Positions 24,736 to 33,560 of a stretch of 64,000 nucleotides of DNA are shown here, in pieces (positions within the stretch are counted from its first letter, which is position 1; every line of letters begins with the position of its first letter). Below the pieces are notes generated by a model that was given only the letters and a program-made list of their open reading frames with translations, made no database searches and was not told the DNA's origin. A program made the position numbers and the translations under genes. This DNA comes from Deltaproteobacteria bacterium ADurb.Bin207 (GTDB lineage: Bacteria > Myxococcota_A > Polyangia > Polyangiales > Polyangiaceae). The stretch lies in assembly GCA_002070115.1 (NCBI GenBank), contig MWCO01000023.1, positions 1-64,000 of the forward strand, in the 5' to 3' direction.

Positions 24736-26127
24736 ATGACGTCCGAAAACGCATCCACCGACCGGGAATTATTTGGAACAGATGGGATTCGTGGCGTGGC
24801 GAATGTCGCGCCGATGACTCCGGAGCTGGCTCTGCGCCTGGGCCGTGCCATTACGTACGTGGCAGGCAAAGGCAAGTCTCGCCGACCGCGGATCGTCATA
24901 GGAAAAGATACGCGATTGTCGGGGTATATGCTTGAAACGGCCATGGCGTCCGGTATTTGCGCCATGGGGGGCAGAGTCATGCTCTCGGGGCCCATCCCAA
25001 CACCCGCGGTAGCCCACCTCACCGTCAGTATGCGCGCCGATGCGGGAGTCGTGATTTCCGCCAGCCACAATCCGTATTCGGATAACGGTATCAAAGTCTT
25101 TGGCAGCGATGGCTTCAAGCTGCCGGACGAACAAGAAGCCGAAATCGAAAGATTGCTGCGTTCGAGCGACATCGATGCCAGCGCTCCTACCGGAGAAGGA
25201 ATCGGTTCGGCGATTCGAGTCGATGACGCAAAAGGGCGTTACATCGTTTTCGCGAAACAAAGCATTCCCAAAGAATACACCCTCGATGGCCTGCGTATCG
25301 TCGTCGATGCAGCCCATGGCGCGGCCTACAGCGTGGCACCCTCGGTTTTCATGGAGCTTGGCGCCGATGTCATTTCCCTTGGTTGTGAGCCCGACGGAAA
25401 AAACATCAATGATAAGGTGGGGGCTTTGTATCCGGCCTCCGTGCAACAACAAGTCGTCAATCATCGAGCGCATATCGGTATCGCGCTTGATGGTGATGCC
25501 GATCGGGTCATCATTGTCGATGATGCGGGGCATATCGTGGATGGCGATGCCATCATGGCGCTATACGGTATCGAGCGGCTGCGAGCGGGGACGTTGCCGA
25601 AGGCTACGGTCGTGGCCACGGTGATGTCGAATCTCGGACTTGAACGAGCCATCGAAAACGCTGGAGGAAAGCTTGTTCGAACGGCCGTGGGGGATCGGTA
25701 CGTTGTGGAGGAGATGCGCAAATCCGGCTATATGTTTGGAGGGGAGCAATCGGGTCACCTCATTTTCCTCGAACATGCCTCCACGGGCGATGGGATCATT
25801 GCGGCTTTGCAGGTTCTGTTGATCATGCTGCGGCGCGGTCGCGCTCTTTCGGAACTCGTGCCGGGATGCCTGCAGCGTGTTCCCCAACTGCTCAAAAACG
25901 TTTCGCTTTCCGATCGAAAGCCCATTCAGGAAATGCCGTTGTTGATGCGTGCTATCCAAAAGGTCGAAAACGAACTTGGGCGTGAAGGTCGCGTGCTCGT
26001 TCGATGGAGCGGAACGGAACCCAAATTGCGCGTCATGGTCGAAGGTCCCGATGAAGCTCGCATTGCAACCTACGTCAACGATATGATCGAACAAGCCTCT
26101 CGCGACATCCCTCCCAGCAAAAACTGA
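24736..26127 (+). CDS. glmM: Phosphoglucosamine mutase
   Basis: 463 aa. It interconverts glucosamine-6-phosphate and glucosamine-1-phosphate for UDP-GlcNAc synthesis (peptidoglycan and lipopolysaccharide). Motifs in order: LFGTDGIRG (12-20), VVISASHNPYSDNGIK with the phosphorylated serine Ser110, metal-binding DGDADR near 252-257, sugar-specificity loop GGEQSGH, and the C-terminal phosphate loop RWSGTEPKLRVM. Length is normal for GlmM. The ATG at 24736 sits just after CGGAG; an upstream extension to 24655 has no family similarity. One base separates its stop from the ABC transporter gene, so it heads that operon. Confidence 0.95.
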   Translation: MTSENASTDRELFGTDGIRGVANVAPMTPELALRLGRAITYVAGKGKSRRPRIVIGKDTRLSGYMLETAMASGICAMGGRVMLSGPIPTPAVAHLTVSMRADAGVVISASHNPYSDNGIKVFGSDGFKLPDEQEAEIERLLRSSDIDASAPTGEGIGSAIRVDDAKGRYIVFAKQSIPKEYTLDGLRIVVDAAHGAAYSVAPSVFMELGADVISLGCEPDGKNINDKVGALYPASVQQQVVNHRAHIGIALDGDADRVIIVDDAGHIVDGDAIMALYGIERLRAGTLPKATVVATVMSNLGLERAIENAGGKLVRTAVGDRYVVEEMRKSGYMFGGEQSGHLIFLEHASTGDGIIAALQVLLIMLRRGRALSELVPGCLQRVPQLLKNVSLSDRKPIQEMPLLMRAIQKVENELGREGRVLVRWSGTEPKLRVMVEGPDEARIATYVNDMIEQASRDIPPSKN

Positions 26128-26128
26128 C

Positions 26129-26800
26129 GTGGACATGATTCATGCGCAGGGGCTTCGACGCGCTTTCGGAACCGCTCAGGCGCGAAGATGGGTCGTCGAC
26201 AACGCCACCTTGAAAGCGGAGCCCGGAGAATTTTTGGCGGTAGTGGGCCCATCCGGATCCGGCAAAAGCACGTTGCTTGGTATTCTCGGTACCCTGGATA
26301 CGCACTACGAAGGACAATTGACCATCGATGGACGCGATATCCGTTCGCTTTCCGACCGTGAGCTTTCAAGCCTGCGCGGCGAAAAAATCGGTTTCGTGTT
26401 CCAATCGTTCCACCTGTTGGAAAACCGATCCGTGCTCGACAACGTGGCCGTTCCCTTGTTGTTTGCCCGTCATCCACCATCGCGCCGAAAAGCTTTTTCC
26501 GTACTGGAACAGGTCGGTTTGTCGGACCGCGCCCAGGAGTTGACGGCAAATCTATCTGGCGGTCAGCGCCAACGCGTGGCCATCGCTCGTGCTATCGTTC
26601 ATGGCCCGTCCTTGCTGTTTTGTGACGAGCCGACGGGAAATCTCGACGCCGTGACCGCAGAACAAATCATCGATCTTTTCGTATCGCTTCATCGGCAAGG
26701 GGGAGTGACGGTGCTATGTGCGACCCACGACGAGCGGATTGCCAACATAGCGACGCGAGTATTGCGAATGGACGAAGGTCGTTTGCGGGAGCAGAGGTAA
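26129..26800 (+). CDS. ABC transporter ATP-binding protein (LolD/MacB type)
   Basis: 223 aa with a GTG start at 26129 (or the ATG at 26135). Walker A GPSGSGKST, Q-loop VFQSFHLL, signature LSGGQRQRVAIARA, Walker B LLFCDEPTGNLD and H-loop CATHD are all intact. The E-P-T-G-N-L-D form and the length are typical of LolD/FtsE/MacB-type ATPases that pair with FtsX-like permeases. The partner gene follows 3 bases later. The likely task is extraction or export of lipoproteins or other envelope molecules rather than small-solute import. Confidence 0.9.
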   Translation: MDMIHAQGLRRAFGTAQARRWVVDNATLKAEPGEFLAVVGPSGSGKSTLLGILGTLDTHYEGQLTIDGRDIRSLSDRELSSLRGEKIGFVFQSFHLLENRSVLDNVAVPLLFARHPPSRRKAFSVLEQVGLSDRAQELTANLSGGQRQRVAIARAIVHGPSLLFCDEPTGNLDAVTAEQIIDLFVSLHRQGGVTVLCATHDERIANIATRVLRMDEGRLREQR

Positions 26801-26803
26801 GAG

Positions 26804-28195
26804 GTGCGAATTCGTGAGCTTACGCGTTTGGTGGGGCAAGACGTGCGCCGCACCCGGGGCGCGCTTGCCACCGCGGGGTTTGGGATCGTTGCGGGCACGG
26901 CGGCTCTGGTGTTTTTTTTATCGCTGGGACTTGGCGTGCGGGCGGTGTTGTTGGGAGATGTATTTCCGTTGGACAAGATCGAATTGGAGCCGAAAAAAGG
27001 GGCCGATCCGGGATTGTTGGCTCTGGTTCTCGGTGGAGGCTCCGCGCCCAAGATTCGGATGCAGGTTGTCCAGCAATTGCAAACCATGCCGGAAGTCAAG
27101 CGAGTCTATCCCAAGCTACGGTTTGCTTTTCCTTGCAGCGCCAAAGGTGGTCGGGACCTCCTCGGTCAGGATATCGGAACGAGCGAAATGATGGGCGACG
27201 GGGTCGATCCTGCCTTGGTCGAATCCGATGTGCATCCCTCGTTTCCCTTCGAAGATCCATGGAAACAACCGGGAAAGGCTTGTACCTCCGATGATCAATG
27301 CGAGCAGCCGCAGTATTGCGAACATCCTACGGGCGCGACCGAAGGCAAATGTGTAGCGCCAGTACCCGTTTTGGTGAGCCGCTACTTGGTCGAAGTGTTC
27401 AACAAAGCGATCGCCCCAGCGCATGGCTTGCCCCCCGTGGGGAGCGTGCTGATCGACAGAGCCAACGGTGTCGTATTCACCATGCGATTGGGGGAATCGC
27501 TGCTCGGAGCTTCGAAAAAAGGCAACGTTCGCAGCGTCAAAGCCCGCGTGGTGGGCATATCTTCACGCGCGATCGATCTTGGACTCACCTTGCCGATCGA
27601 CACGGTTCGAAGATGGAATGAAGAATACTCGGAAACGGAAAACGACGGCGTATTCACGTCGCTGCTGGTGGAAGCCACGGATGCGAGGGATATAGGTGCT
27701 GTCGTTGCCAAAGCCGAAGAGTTTGGGCTCATGCCTCACGATACGCGAGCCAGAGACGTGGGTGTGCTCGTCAACGGTGTGACGGCCCTGCTATCTCTGG
27801 TGGCGATAGTGATACTTTTCATGGCAGGGGCGAATATCGCGTATTGTTTTCGAGCCTTATTATGGGAACGGCGCGGAGAGATCGGACTTTACCGAGCGGT
27901 GGGGGCTGCCCGAGGCGATATCATGGCTTGGCAGCTTTCCCTCGCGGCGGTGGTGGGTTCGTTGTATGCCGTAGGGGGCCTTTCGCTCGGCTGGATAGCC
28001 ATGATACTCGCGGATTGGCTAGCAGCCACCCGTCTGCCGAACTTCCCTTTCAAACCTGAGAGTTTTTTTGATTGCCCGTGGTGGCTCATGATGGCAACTG
28101 TCGTTTTTGGCGCGCTATTTGCTTTGGCCGGTGCGGCAAAACCCGCATGGCGAGCCGCAACCCAAGATCCTCGCGAAGGACTTATCGGCCCTTGA
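26804..28195 (+). CDS. FtsX-like permease (LolC/MacB family) with Cys-rich periplasmic insert
   Basis: 463 aa, GTG start at 26804 with AGGTAAGAG just before it. Four membrane helices: one near 22-48, and three at the C-terminus in the FtsX arrangement (about 322-347, 370-397, 425-447) with the conserved RRGEIGLYRAVGA loop. The large periplasmic domain between helices 1 and 2 resembles MacB-PCD but carries an extra segment with four Cys (CTSDDQCEQPQYC ... GKC), the same repeat type as in the window's Cys-rich lipoproteins. It works with the ATPase encoded immediately upstream. The insert suggests disulfide-stabilised recognition of exported cargo. Confidence 0.87.
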   Translation: MRIRELTRLVGQDVRRTRGALATAGFGIVAGTAALVFFLSLGLGVRAVLLGDVFPLDKIELEPKKGADPGLLALVLGGGSAPKIRMQVVQQLQTMPEVKRVYPKLRFAFPCSAKGGRDLLGQDIGTSEMMGDGVDPALVESDVHPSFPFEDPWKQPGKACTSDDQCEQPQYCEHPTGATEGKCVAPVPVLVSRYLVEVFNKAIAPAHGLPPVGSVLIDRANGVVFTMRLGESLLGASKKGNVRSVKARVVGISSRAIDLGLTLPIDTVRRWNEEYSETENDGVFTSLLVEATDARDIGAVVAKAEEFGLMPHDTRARDVGVLVNGVTALLSLVAIVILFMAGANIAYCFRALLWERRGEIGLYRAVGAARGDIMAWQLSLAAVVGSLYAVGGLSLGWIAMILADWLAATRLPNFPFKPESFFDCPWWLMMATVVFGALFALAGAAKPAWRAATQDPREGLIGP

Positions 28196-28540
28196 CATTC
28201 CGTGCTTATCGCAGCGGCCAACAATATCGTCGTGGCTCGACTCAGCGCTCGCGAAATGACGGTTTGAAAGCGATGCGGTTGGAAGGGTCGAGCCTGCGAA
28301 AGAGGAAGGGAGAATGGTGCCGTTTTGTGGATAAGTATTTGTTTTATAATTATTTTTTGTACTTCTGCCAAAACCTTTTTGGAAATGATGGCTTGCGGTG
28401 TTCTGTTGGGTTGCAAGAGCACATAGGACAGGGGTAGGGTATGTGTTCGAATATGAGTTTGCTCTGAATCCGCGAAAATTCGTACTTTGAAAGTCGGAAG
28501 GAAACGCGTTCTACCGCACCGAAGGGTGCAGGAGGCTTGC
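28196..28540. other. 345-bp leader/promoter region of the OmpA-like gene
   Basis: No gene supported. It includes an AT-rich block at about 28335-28370 containing TATAAT (28345-28350), and further downstream TTGCAA ... TAGGGT near 28414-28443, either of which could be a promoter. AGGAGG precedes the start at 28541. Confidence 0.5.
28345..28350 (+). promoter_or_regulatory. Probable -10 box for the TSP3-OmpA gene
   Basis: Perfect TATAAT in the only strongly AT-rich stretch of the gap; the -35 about 17 bases upstream is weak (GTTTTG). It would give a leader of roughly 180 nt. Confidence 0.4.
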
Positions 28541-29917
28541 ATGAAATTGTCGCATCGGTTGGTCGGCATCTTGGCAGCGGCCACAGTCGGAGTGCTAGGT
28601 ATGCCGTCCGAAGCCCGCGCGGAATACCCCGATCCGGGATTGTACGTGGGTATTTATGGTGGCGGAACGCTCAAGCTCAATGACTGGAACCTCGGTGAGG
28701 CGCCTCGTTCGGATAGAGACCTGCAACCTAAGTCCGCGCCGGTCGTTGGCCTTCGGCTTGGTTACCATATTCTCCCCCAGTTGATCGGTGAAGTGGGTGG
28801 CGCCTACATGCCGCTGGAATCCACCAACGGCGAACCCAACACCGGCTTCAAGTATGACGTTGACCTGTTTTATCACTTGCTGTCGAGTGATTTCAGCCCC
28901 TTTTTAGGCCTTGGAACGGGCGCTCACTTGACCAAGGATGATGGGGATTTGGGCGGAGACAACGACATCCAAGTGCATGTCTCCCTTGGCGCGCGAGGGC
29001 TTCTCACGGACCATATCGCCCTGCGCGGGGAGGTGCGTGACTATTGGGTCGACTCCTACTCTACTTTTGGAGGCAACAACATCGAACTCACCCTCGGGTT
29101 GGATATCTACCCGTTCGGTTCTTCAGCTCCCCCTCCGGCACCCGCCGATAGCGATGGCGACGGCGTAGTGGATGCGGACGATGCTTGCCCGGATGTCCCG
29201 GGATTGGCCATCCACAAAGGGTGTCCCGATCGGGATAATGACAGCGTTCCCGACCACTTGGATCAATGCCCGGATGAGCCCGGAGATCCGGCACGCAATG
29301 GCTGCCCCGCCCCGGATAAGGACGGCGATGGCGTTTTGGATGCCGATGACCTTTGTCCCGACGTCCCCGGCGAGGTTGCTTTCCAGGGCTGTCTCGATTC
29401 CGACCGGGATGGCGTCTACGACCACGAAGACCGATGCCCCCAGGAGCACGGCCTCAAAGAGTTCAAGGGCTGTCCGGATAAGGATGGAGACAAAGTCCCT
29501 GACATCGATGATAAATGCCCCGATCAACCCGGCCTGCCAGAGCACAATGGCTGCGTCCCCGAAGAAGTTGCCAAGTTCACCGGGGCCATCAAAGGCATCA
29601 ACTTCGAAACGGGAAGCGCCAGAATCCTTCCGTCGTCCTTCCCCGTTCTCGATGATGCCGTGAAAGTGCTCACGGAGTACAAAAGCCTGCGCCTGAAAAT
29701 CGATGGTCATACGGATAATCAAGGACTAGCGGATAAGAACCAAAAGCTGTCGGAAGAACGCGCCGCCAGCGTCAAAGCTTATCTCGTCTCCAAAGGCATC
29801 GACGAAAGCAGGCTCGTTACTGCAGGCCACGGCGACACCAAGCCCGTCGAGGATAACGCAACTCCCAAGGGGCGCGCCGCCAACCGTCGAATCGAGTTCT
29901 CCATCCTAGCCCAATAA
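28541..29917 (+). CDS. OmpA-family outer membrane protein with thrombospondin type 3 repeats
   Basis: 458 aa from the ATG at 28541 (AGGAGG 6 bases upstream). Signal peptide to about 29 (EARA). Residues 30-195 form an OmpA-type eight-strand barrel. Residues 205-340 are five or six calcium-binding TSP3 repeats of the type D-x-D-x-D-G-x-x-D-x-x-D-x-C-P-D-x-P-G. The C-terminal OmpA domain (about 350-458) has the peptidoglycan motif IDGHTDNQG ... LSEERAASVKAYLVSKGI ... GRAANRRIEF. It resembles OprF. It tethers the outer membrane to the cell wall and is probably abundant. Confidence 0.93.
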   Translation: MKLSHRLVGILAAATVGVLGMPSEARAEYPDPGLYVGIYGGGTLKLNDWNLGEAPRSDRDLQPKSAPVVGLRLGYHILPQLIGEVGGAYMPLESTNGEPNTGFKYDVDLFYHLLSSDFSPFLGLGTGAHLTKDDGDLGGDNDIQVHVSLGARGLLTDHIALRGEVRDYWVDSYSTFGGNNIELTLGLDIYPFGSSAPPPAPADSDGDGVVDADDACPDVPGLAIHKGCPDRDNDSVPDHLDQCPDEPGDPARNGCPAPDKDGDGVLDADDLCPDVPGEVAFQGCLDSDRDGVYDHEDRCPQEHGLKEFKGCPDKDGDKVPDIDDKCPDQPGLPEHNGCVPEEVAKFTGAIKGINFETGSARILPSSFPVLDDAVKVLTEYKSLRLKIDGHTDNQGLADKNQKLSEERAASVKAYLVSKGIDESRLVTAGHGDTKPVEDNATPKGRAANRRIEFSILAQ

Positions 29918-30092
29918 CCTTCCCTCCGTTTCCCATCCCTCCCGAAAACACCCGTCTTTATCGCTAGTGGTCTGTTCGATGGGGGTGAATCCCCAAGGCC
30001 AACAGCTCGCCCCCGCACTTGTGCTGCTGGGGCCTCAGAAAACGAGGCAATGGCTCGATAGCAAGGGCCGTATCATGCCATCGTGTCGACGA

Positions 30093-32894
30093 TCAGGCTT
30101 TGGTGGTGGGGCTTTTTAGAGTTGCGGTCTTTTTGGCAGAGGCGGATTTGGTTGTCGTTTTTTTTGCCGTGGCTTTCTTGGCAGCAGCTTTCTTGGTCGG
30201 AGATTTTTTCGCCGAAACTTTCTTTTTGGCTGCTTTTTTCGCGGTGGCCTTCTTGGAAGCCGTGGGGCCAACCCCCTGCTTACGCGGTTTTTTCGGATTC
30301 GTAGCCAGTTTTTCTCGTCGAAGAACCAATAACTCCGCCGCCCGCTCGAGCGTAATCCCGTCAATCGTATCGCCTTTGCGCAACGAGGCATTGGTCTGAC
30401 CATCCGTCACATAAGGCCCAAAACGCCCTTCTCGGACGGTGATTTTCCCTCCAGATACTGGGTCATCCCCAAGTTCCCGAAGGGGCCCTGAAGCCGTGGT
30501 GCGCACCCGACGATTCGGTTGAGCCAACAAGGCCAACGCCTCCGAAAGCGAAATGGTAAAGATTTGCTCTTCCGTTTCGAGGCTCCGTCGCTCCTTGCCT
30601 TTCAAAATATAGGGGCCATATCGACCATGATGCGCCTCCAGGCTCTCCCCTTCGGAAACCCCAATGATGCGGGGCAAGCGGAGCAGCGACAAAGCTTGTT
30701 CCAAGGTGACCGTATCGGGACTCATGGAACGAAATAGGGAAGCACGTTTCGGTTTGCCCTCTTCCGAATCCGTCTCCCCAAGTTGCACATAAGCACCAAA
30801 TCGACCCATCCGTAACCAAACGTCGAGCCCGGTGTCCGGATCCGTTCCAAGCTTTCGTTCGCTTGCAGCCACCTCGATCAGAGAAAGCGCTTTTTCGACC
30901 GTTAGCTCGTCGGGCGGCAAATCCTCCGGTATGCTTGCCGTTGCATCACCATACGCCAAATAGGGTCCGTATCGGCCCACCCGAACCATGATCGGAAGCC
31001 CATCGGGACCTTCCCCAATGGGCAGGGAGTTGATCGCCCGGGCATCGATTTCTCCTAGATTATCCGATACGAGGGCACGCAATCCGACGGCCAGATCTTG
31101 ATGCGCCGAAGCGGTAAGACCTGCCGATTGATTGCCGAAATAGAACTTGCCAAGCCAAGGGACCATCTCCTGCGTGCCATGGGCAATCGCATCGAGATCG
31201 TCCTCCATGCGAGCCGTGAACTCGTAGTCCACCAACACGGGAAAATGCTGTTCCAATAAGGCGACGACGGAGAAAGCCACGAACGAAGGGACAAGGGCGG
31301 TGCCCTTTTTCCACACATACCCGCGGTCCTGGATCGTGGCGAGGATCGAAGCAAACGTCGAGGGTCTTCCCACGGCTTTGGCTTCGAGATCGCGGACGAG
31401 GGAAGCCTCGGTGAATCGGGCGGGAGCCAGGGTTTCGTGTCGTCGCGGTGTCGCGCTTTCGATGATGAGCTGTTCGCCGCCGTGGAGTTCTGGAAGGGGT
31501 TTTTCCATGTTGGCGAGACTGTCTTCCGGATCGTCGTTACCCTCCACGTAGGCTCGAAGAAAGCCGGGGAAGGTGATGGTGTTGCCGGAAACAGCCAATT
31601 CTGCTTTTTTGCCGTCGGCGAAAGCTTCGATTTGCATTTGGACCCGTTCGCCCCGTGCATCCGCCATTTGCGAAGCCACCGCGCGCATCCAAATGAGTTC
31701 ATAGAGTTTGGCTTCGTCTGAACCGACGATCTGGGCGACATCCTCCGGTCGTTGAAATACCTCACCAGCCGGTCGAATCGCTTCGTGAGCTTCCTGCGCG
31801 TTTTTGACTTTGTTGTAAAATTTTCGAGGCTTGGGGGGAAGGAAGGCGTCGCCGAAAAGCGTTCGAATATGCTCTCGAGCCGACCGCACCGCCACATCGG
31901 ACAAGGCAACGCTATCCGTTCGCATATACGTAATGAAGCCGCTTTCGTACAATCGCTGCGCGGCTTGCATCGTTCGGGCCGCGGAGAACCGAAGCTTTCT
32001 TCCCGCTTCCTGCTGTAGCGTCGAGGTCATGAAAGGCGGCGCGGGGCTACGCTGGTACGCTTTGCGTTCTACCTTGCGAACCGTCGCTGTCCCTCCCTTC
32101 ATCGATTGCGCCGTGAGCTTGGCTTGCGCCCCATCCATCGCTAACACGTTGGAACGATTGAGTTTTCCGTCTTCTCCGTAGTCTTTGCCTTGGGCCAAAC
32201 GCGTGCCGTCCAGGCTGACCAGAGCCGTGGCAAACGGTGGCGTTTTCGATCCACCATTCGCTTGAAGGACCACTTCGAGATCCCAAAAGGAGGCAGACCG
32301 AAAGCGCATTCGGGCACGCTCCCGTTCCACGATCATTCGGGTAGCCACGCTCTGCACACGACCGGCCGAGAGCCGAGGAAGCACTTTCTTCCACAACACC
32401 GGCGAAACCTCATACCCGTAAAGCCGATCGAGAATTCTGCGTGCCTCCTGGGCGTTGACCAATTGCGTGTCGATATCTCGGGGATTTTTCAGGGCCCGCT
32501 CGATCGCTTCCGGCGTGATCTCGTGGAACACCATTCGCTTGATCGGAACCTTGGGCGCCAACACCTGAACGAGATGCCACGCGATCGATTCACCCTCCCG
32601 ATCCTCATCCGTCGCCAGTAGCAAACGATCTGCCTTTTCCAGCAGTGTTTTCAGCTTGGTGACCTGAGCCCGCTTCTCGGGACTCGTCACGTACAGTGCC
32701 TGAAAGCCGTTATCGACATTGACGCCCAGTCGTGACCAGGGCTCCCTTTTGTACTTCGACGGGATCTCACTCGCATTCCTCGGTAGATCACGAATATGTC
32801 CAATGGATGATTCGACGATGAAACCGTCCCCCAAAAAGCCTGCAATGGTGCGGGCTTTGGCGGGGGATTCGACGATGACCAACGATTTCTGCAT
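30093..32894 (-). CDS. topA: DNA topoisomerase I
   Basis: 933 aa. Relaxes negative supercoils. TOPRIM domain at the N-terminus (LVIVESPAKARTI; DEDREGE), linker LSAGRVQSVATR, and the active-site tyrosine in SGFITYMRTDS near 320. Instead of zinc fingers the C-terminus has several topoisomerase C-terminal repeats of the form GRYGPYLAYG / GRFGAYVQLG / GRYGPYILKG / GRFGPYVTDG, followed by a long Lys/Ala/Thr tail (about 60 residues) like those of actinobacterial enzymes, which help DNA binding. The gene converges with the TSP3-OmpA gene. The ribosome-binding site is weak. Confidence 0.95.
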   Translation of the reverse strand: MQKSLVIVESPAKARTIAGFLGDGFIVESSIGHIRDLPRNASEIPSKYKREPWSRLGVNVDNGFQALYVTSPEKRAQVTKLKTLLEKADRLLLATDEDREGESIAWHLVQVLAPKVPIKRMVFHEITPEAIERALKNPRDIDTQLVNAQEARRILDRLYGYEVSPVLWKKVLPRLSAGRVQSVATRMIVERERARMRFRSASFWDLEVVLQANGGSKTPPFATALVSLDGTRLAQGKDYGEDGKLNRSNVLAMDGAQAKLTAQSMKGGTATVRKVERKAYQRSPAPPFMTSTLQQEAGRKLRFSAARTMQAAQRLYESGFITYMRTDSVALSDVAVRSAREHIRTLFGDAFLPPKPRKFYNKVKNAQEAHEAIRPAGEVFQRPEDVAQIVGSDEAKLYELIWMRAVASQMADARGERVQMQIEAFADGKKAELAVSGNTITFPGFLRAYVEGNDDPEDSLANMEKPLPELHGGEQLIIESATPRRHETLAPARFTEASLVRDLEAKAVGRPSTFASILATIQDRGYVWKKGTALVPSFVAFSVVALLEQHFPVLVDYEFTARMEDDLDAIAHGTQEMVPWLGKFYFGNQSAGLTASAHQDLAVGLRALVSDNLGEIDARAINSLPIGEGPDGLPIMVRVGRYGPYLAYGDATASIPEDLPPDELTVEKALSLIEVAASERKLGTDPDTGLDVWLRMGRFGAYVQLGETDSEEGKPKRASLFRSMSPDTVTLEQALSLLRLPRIIGVSEGESLEAHHGRYGPYILKGKERRSLETEEQIFTISLSEALALLAQPNRRVRTTASGPLRELGDDPVSGGKITVREGRFGPYVTDGQTNASLRKGDTIDGITLERAAELLVLRREKLATNPKKPRKQGVGPTASKKATAKKAAKKKVSAKKSPTKKAAAKKATAKKTTTKSASAKKTATLKSPTTKA

Positions 32895-33063
32895 GCTACA
32901 TATTGGTTTTGTGTGAGAGGTTCCCCAAAGCGGGACGCGCGGGCTCGGGACTTGTGGCGTGAGGCGGGAAGAAAATCAAGTCAATGGTATGAAAGTCGTC
33001 GCTGGTGCGGGTTTTTGGAGGTTTCTTCGATGGGACTCGTCAACCGTTCAGTGGCCTTTTGTG

Positions 33064-33447
33064 CTATCTCGCTTCTTCTTCGGCAAGGGAATGTATTTCT
33101 TGTTCGCATCCGTGCAATGGATGCTCGAACACCACCGCCACTCGACGCCGCCAGAGCGTTTCCGCACCATCAAAGGGCAACAACCGAACGACACGCGCCA
33201 TCACGATCGTGGGAGCTTCGTTCGTGCCTGATAAATAGAGGCTCAAACGGAGATTTTCGCCCATCTCGGGTTCGCAGCGGGTCAGCAGCCGCGCTCCCGT
33301 GAGCGAGATATCCTCGATGAGCGATAGCTTATCCACCCCCTCCCGCGGGCTTACGCGCGCTGGGACACATACGACATTGCGCGCTGCTTTTCGTCGTTCA
33401 TCCGTCGATGGGGGAATGGAGTCAGGTGGTTTCGAATCCGCCGACAT
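33064..33447 (-). CDS. PilZ-domain protein (c-di-GMP receptor candidate)
   Basis: About 127 aa from the ATG at 33447; alternative starts at 33459 or a TTG at 33564 would lengthen it. The PilZ signature is complete: DERRKAARN supplies the R-x-x-x-R motif and EDISLTGARLL the D-x-S-x-x-G motif, both of which contact cyclic di-GMP. The rest is a compact beta-barrel pattern (LRLSLYLSG, TIVMARVVRLLP, RVAVVFEH). It is the last gene of the run of propeller lipoproteins on this strand, about 110 bases after the preceding stop, so cotranscription is likely but unproven. It may set the activity of that surface system through c-di-GMP. Confidence 0.75.
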   Translation of the reverse strand: MSADSKPPDSIPPSTDERRKAARNVVCVPARVSPREGVDKLSLIEDISLTGARLLTRCEPEMGENLRLSLYLSGTNEAPTIVMARVVRLLPFDGAETLWRRRVAVVFEHPLHGCEQEIHSLAEEEAR

Positions 33448-33560
33448 GAGCGGAAGCATAGGGCCATGTGTATTGGGTTTCAACGTGAACTCTCGGGGAA
33501 AGGGACTCGCCGCCAAGCCCAATTCGTCCTGCTTCGGGTGACCCAACGCTTCGCCGCTTC

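Noticed and set aside
24655-25172. 5' extension of the lectin lipoprotein frame (up to 180 residues)
   Set aside because: It is antisense to glmM; a good lipoprotein signal starts at 24632.
29985-30040. Sequence resembling the core of a cobalamin riboswitch (GGTGAATCCCC, then CGCCCCCGCACTTGTG)
   Set aside because: It lies between convergent genes (OmpA-like and topA), has no downstream gene to control, and I find no clear B12 box; the similarity is probably chance.
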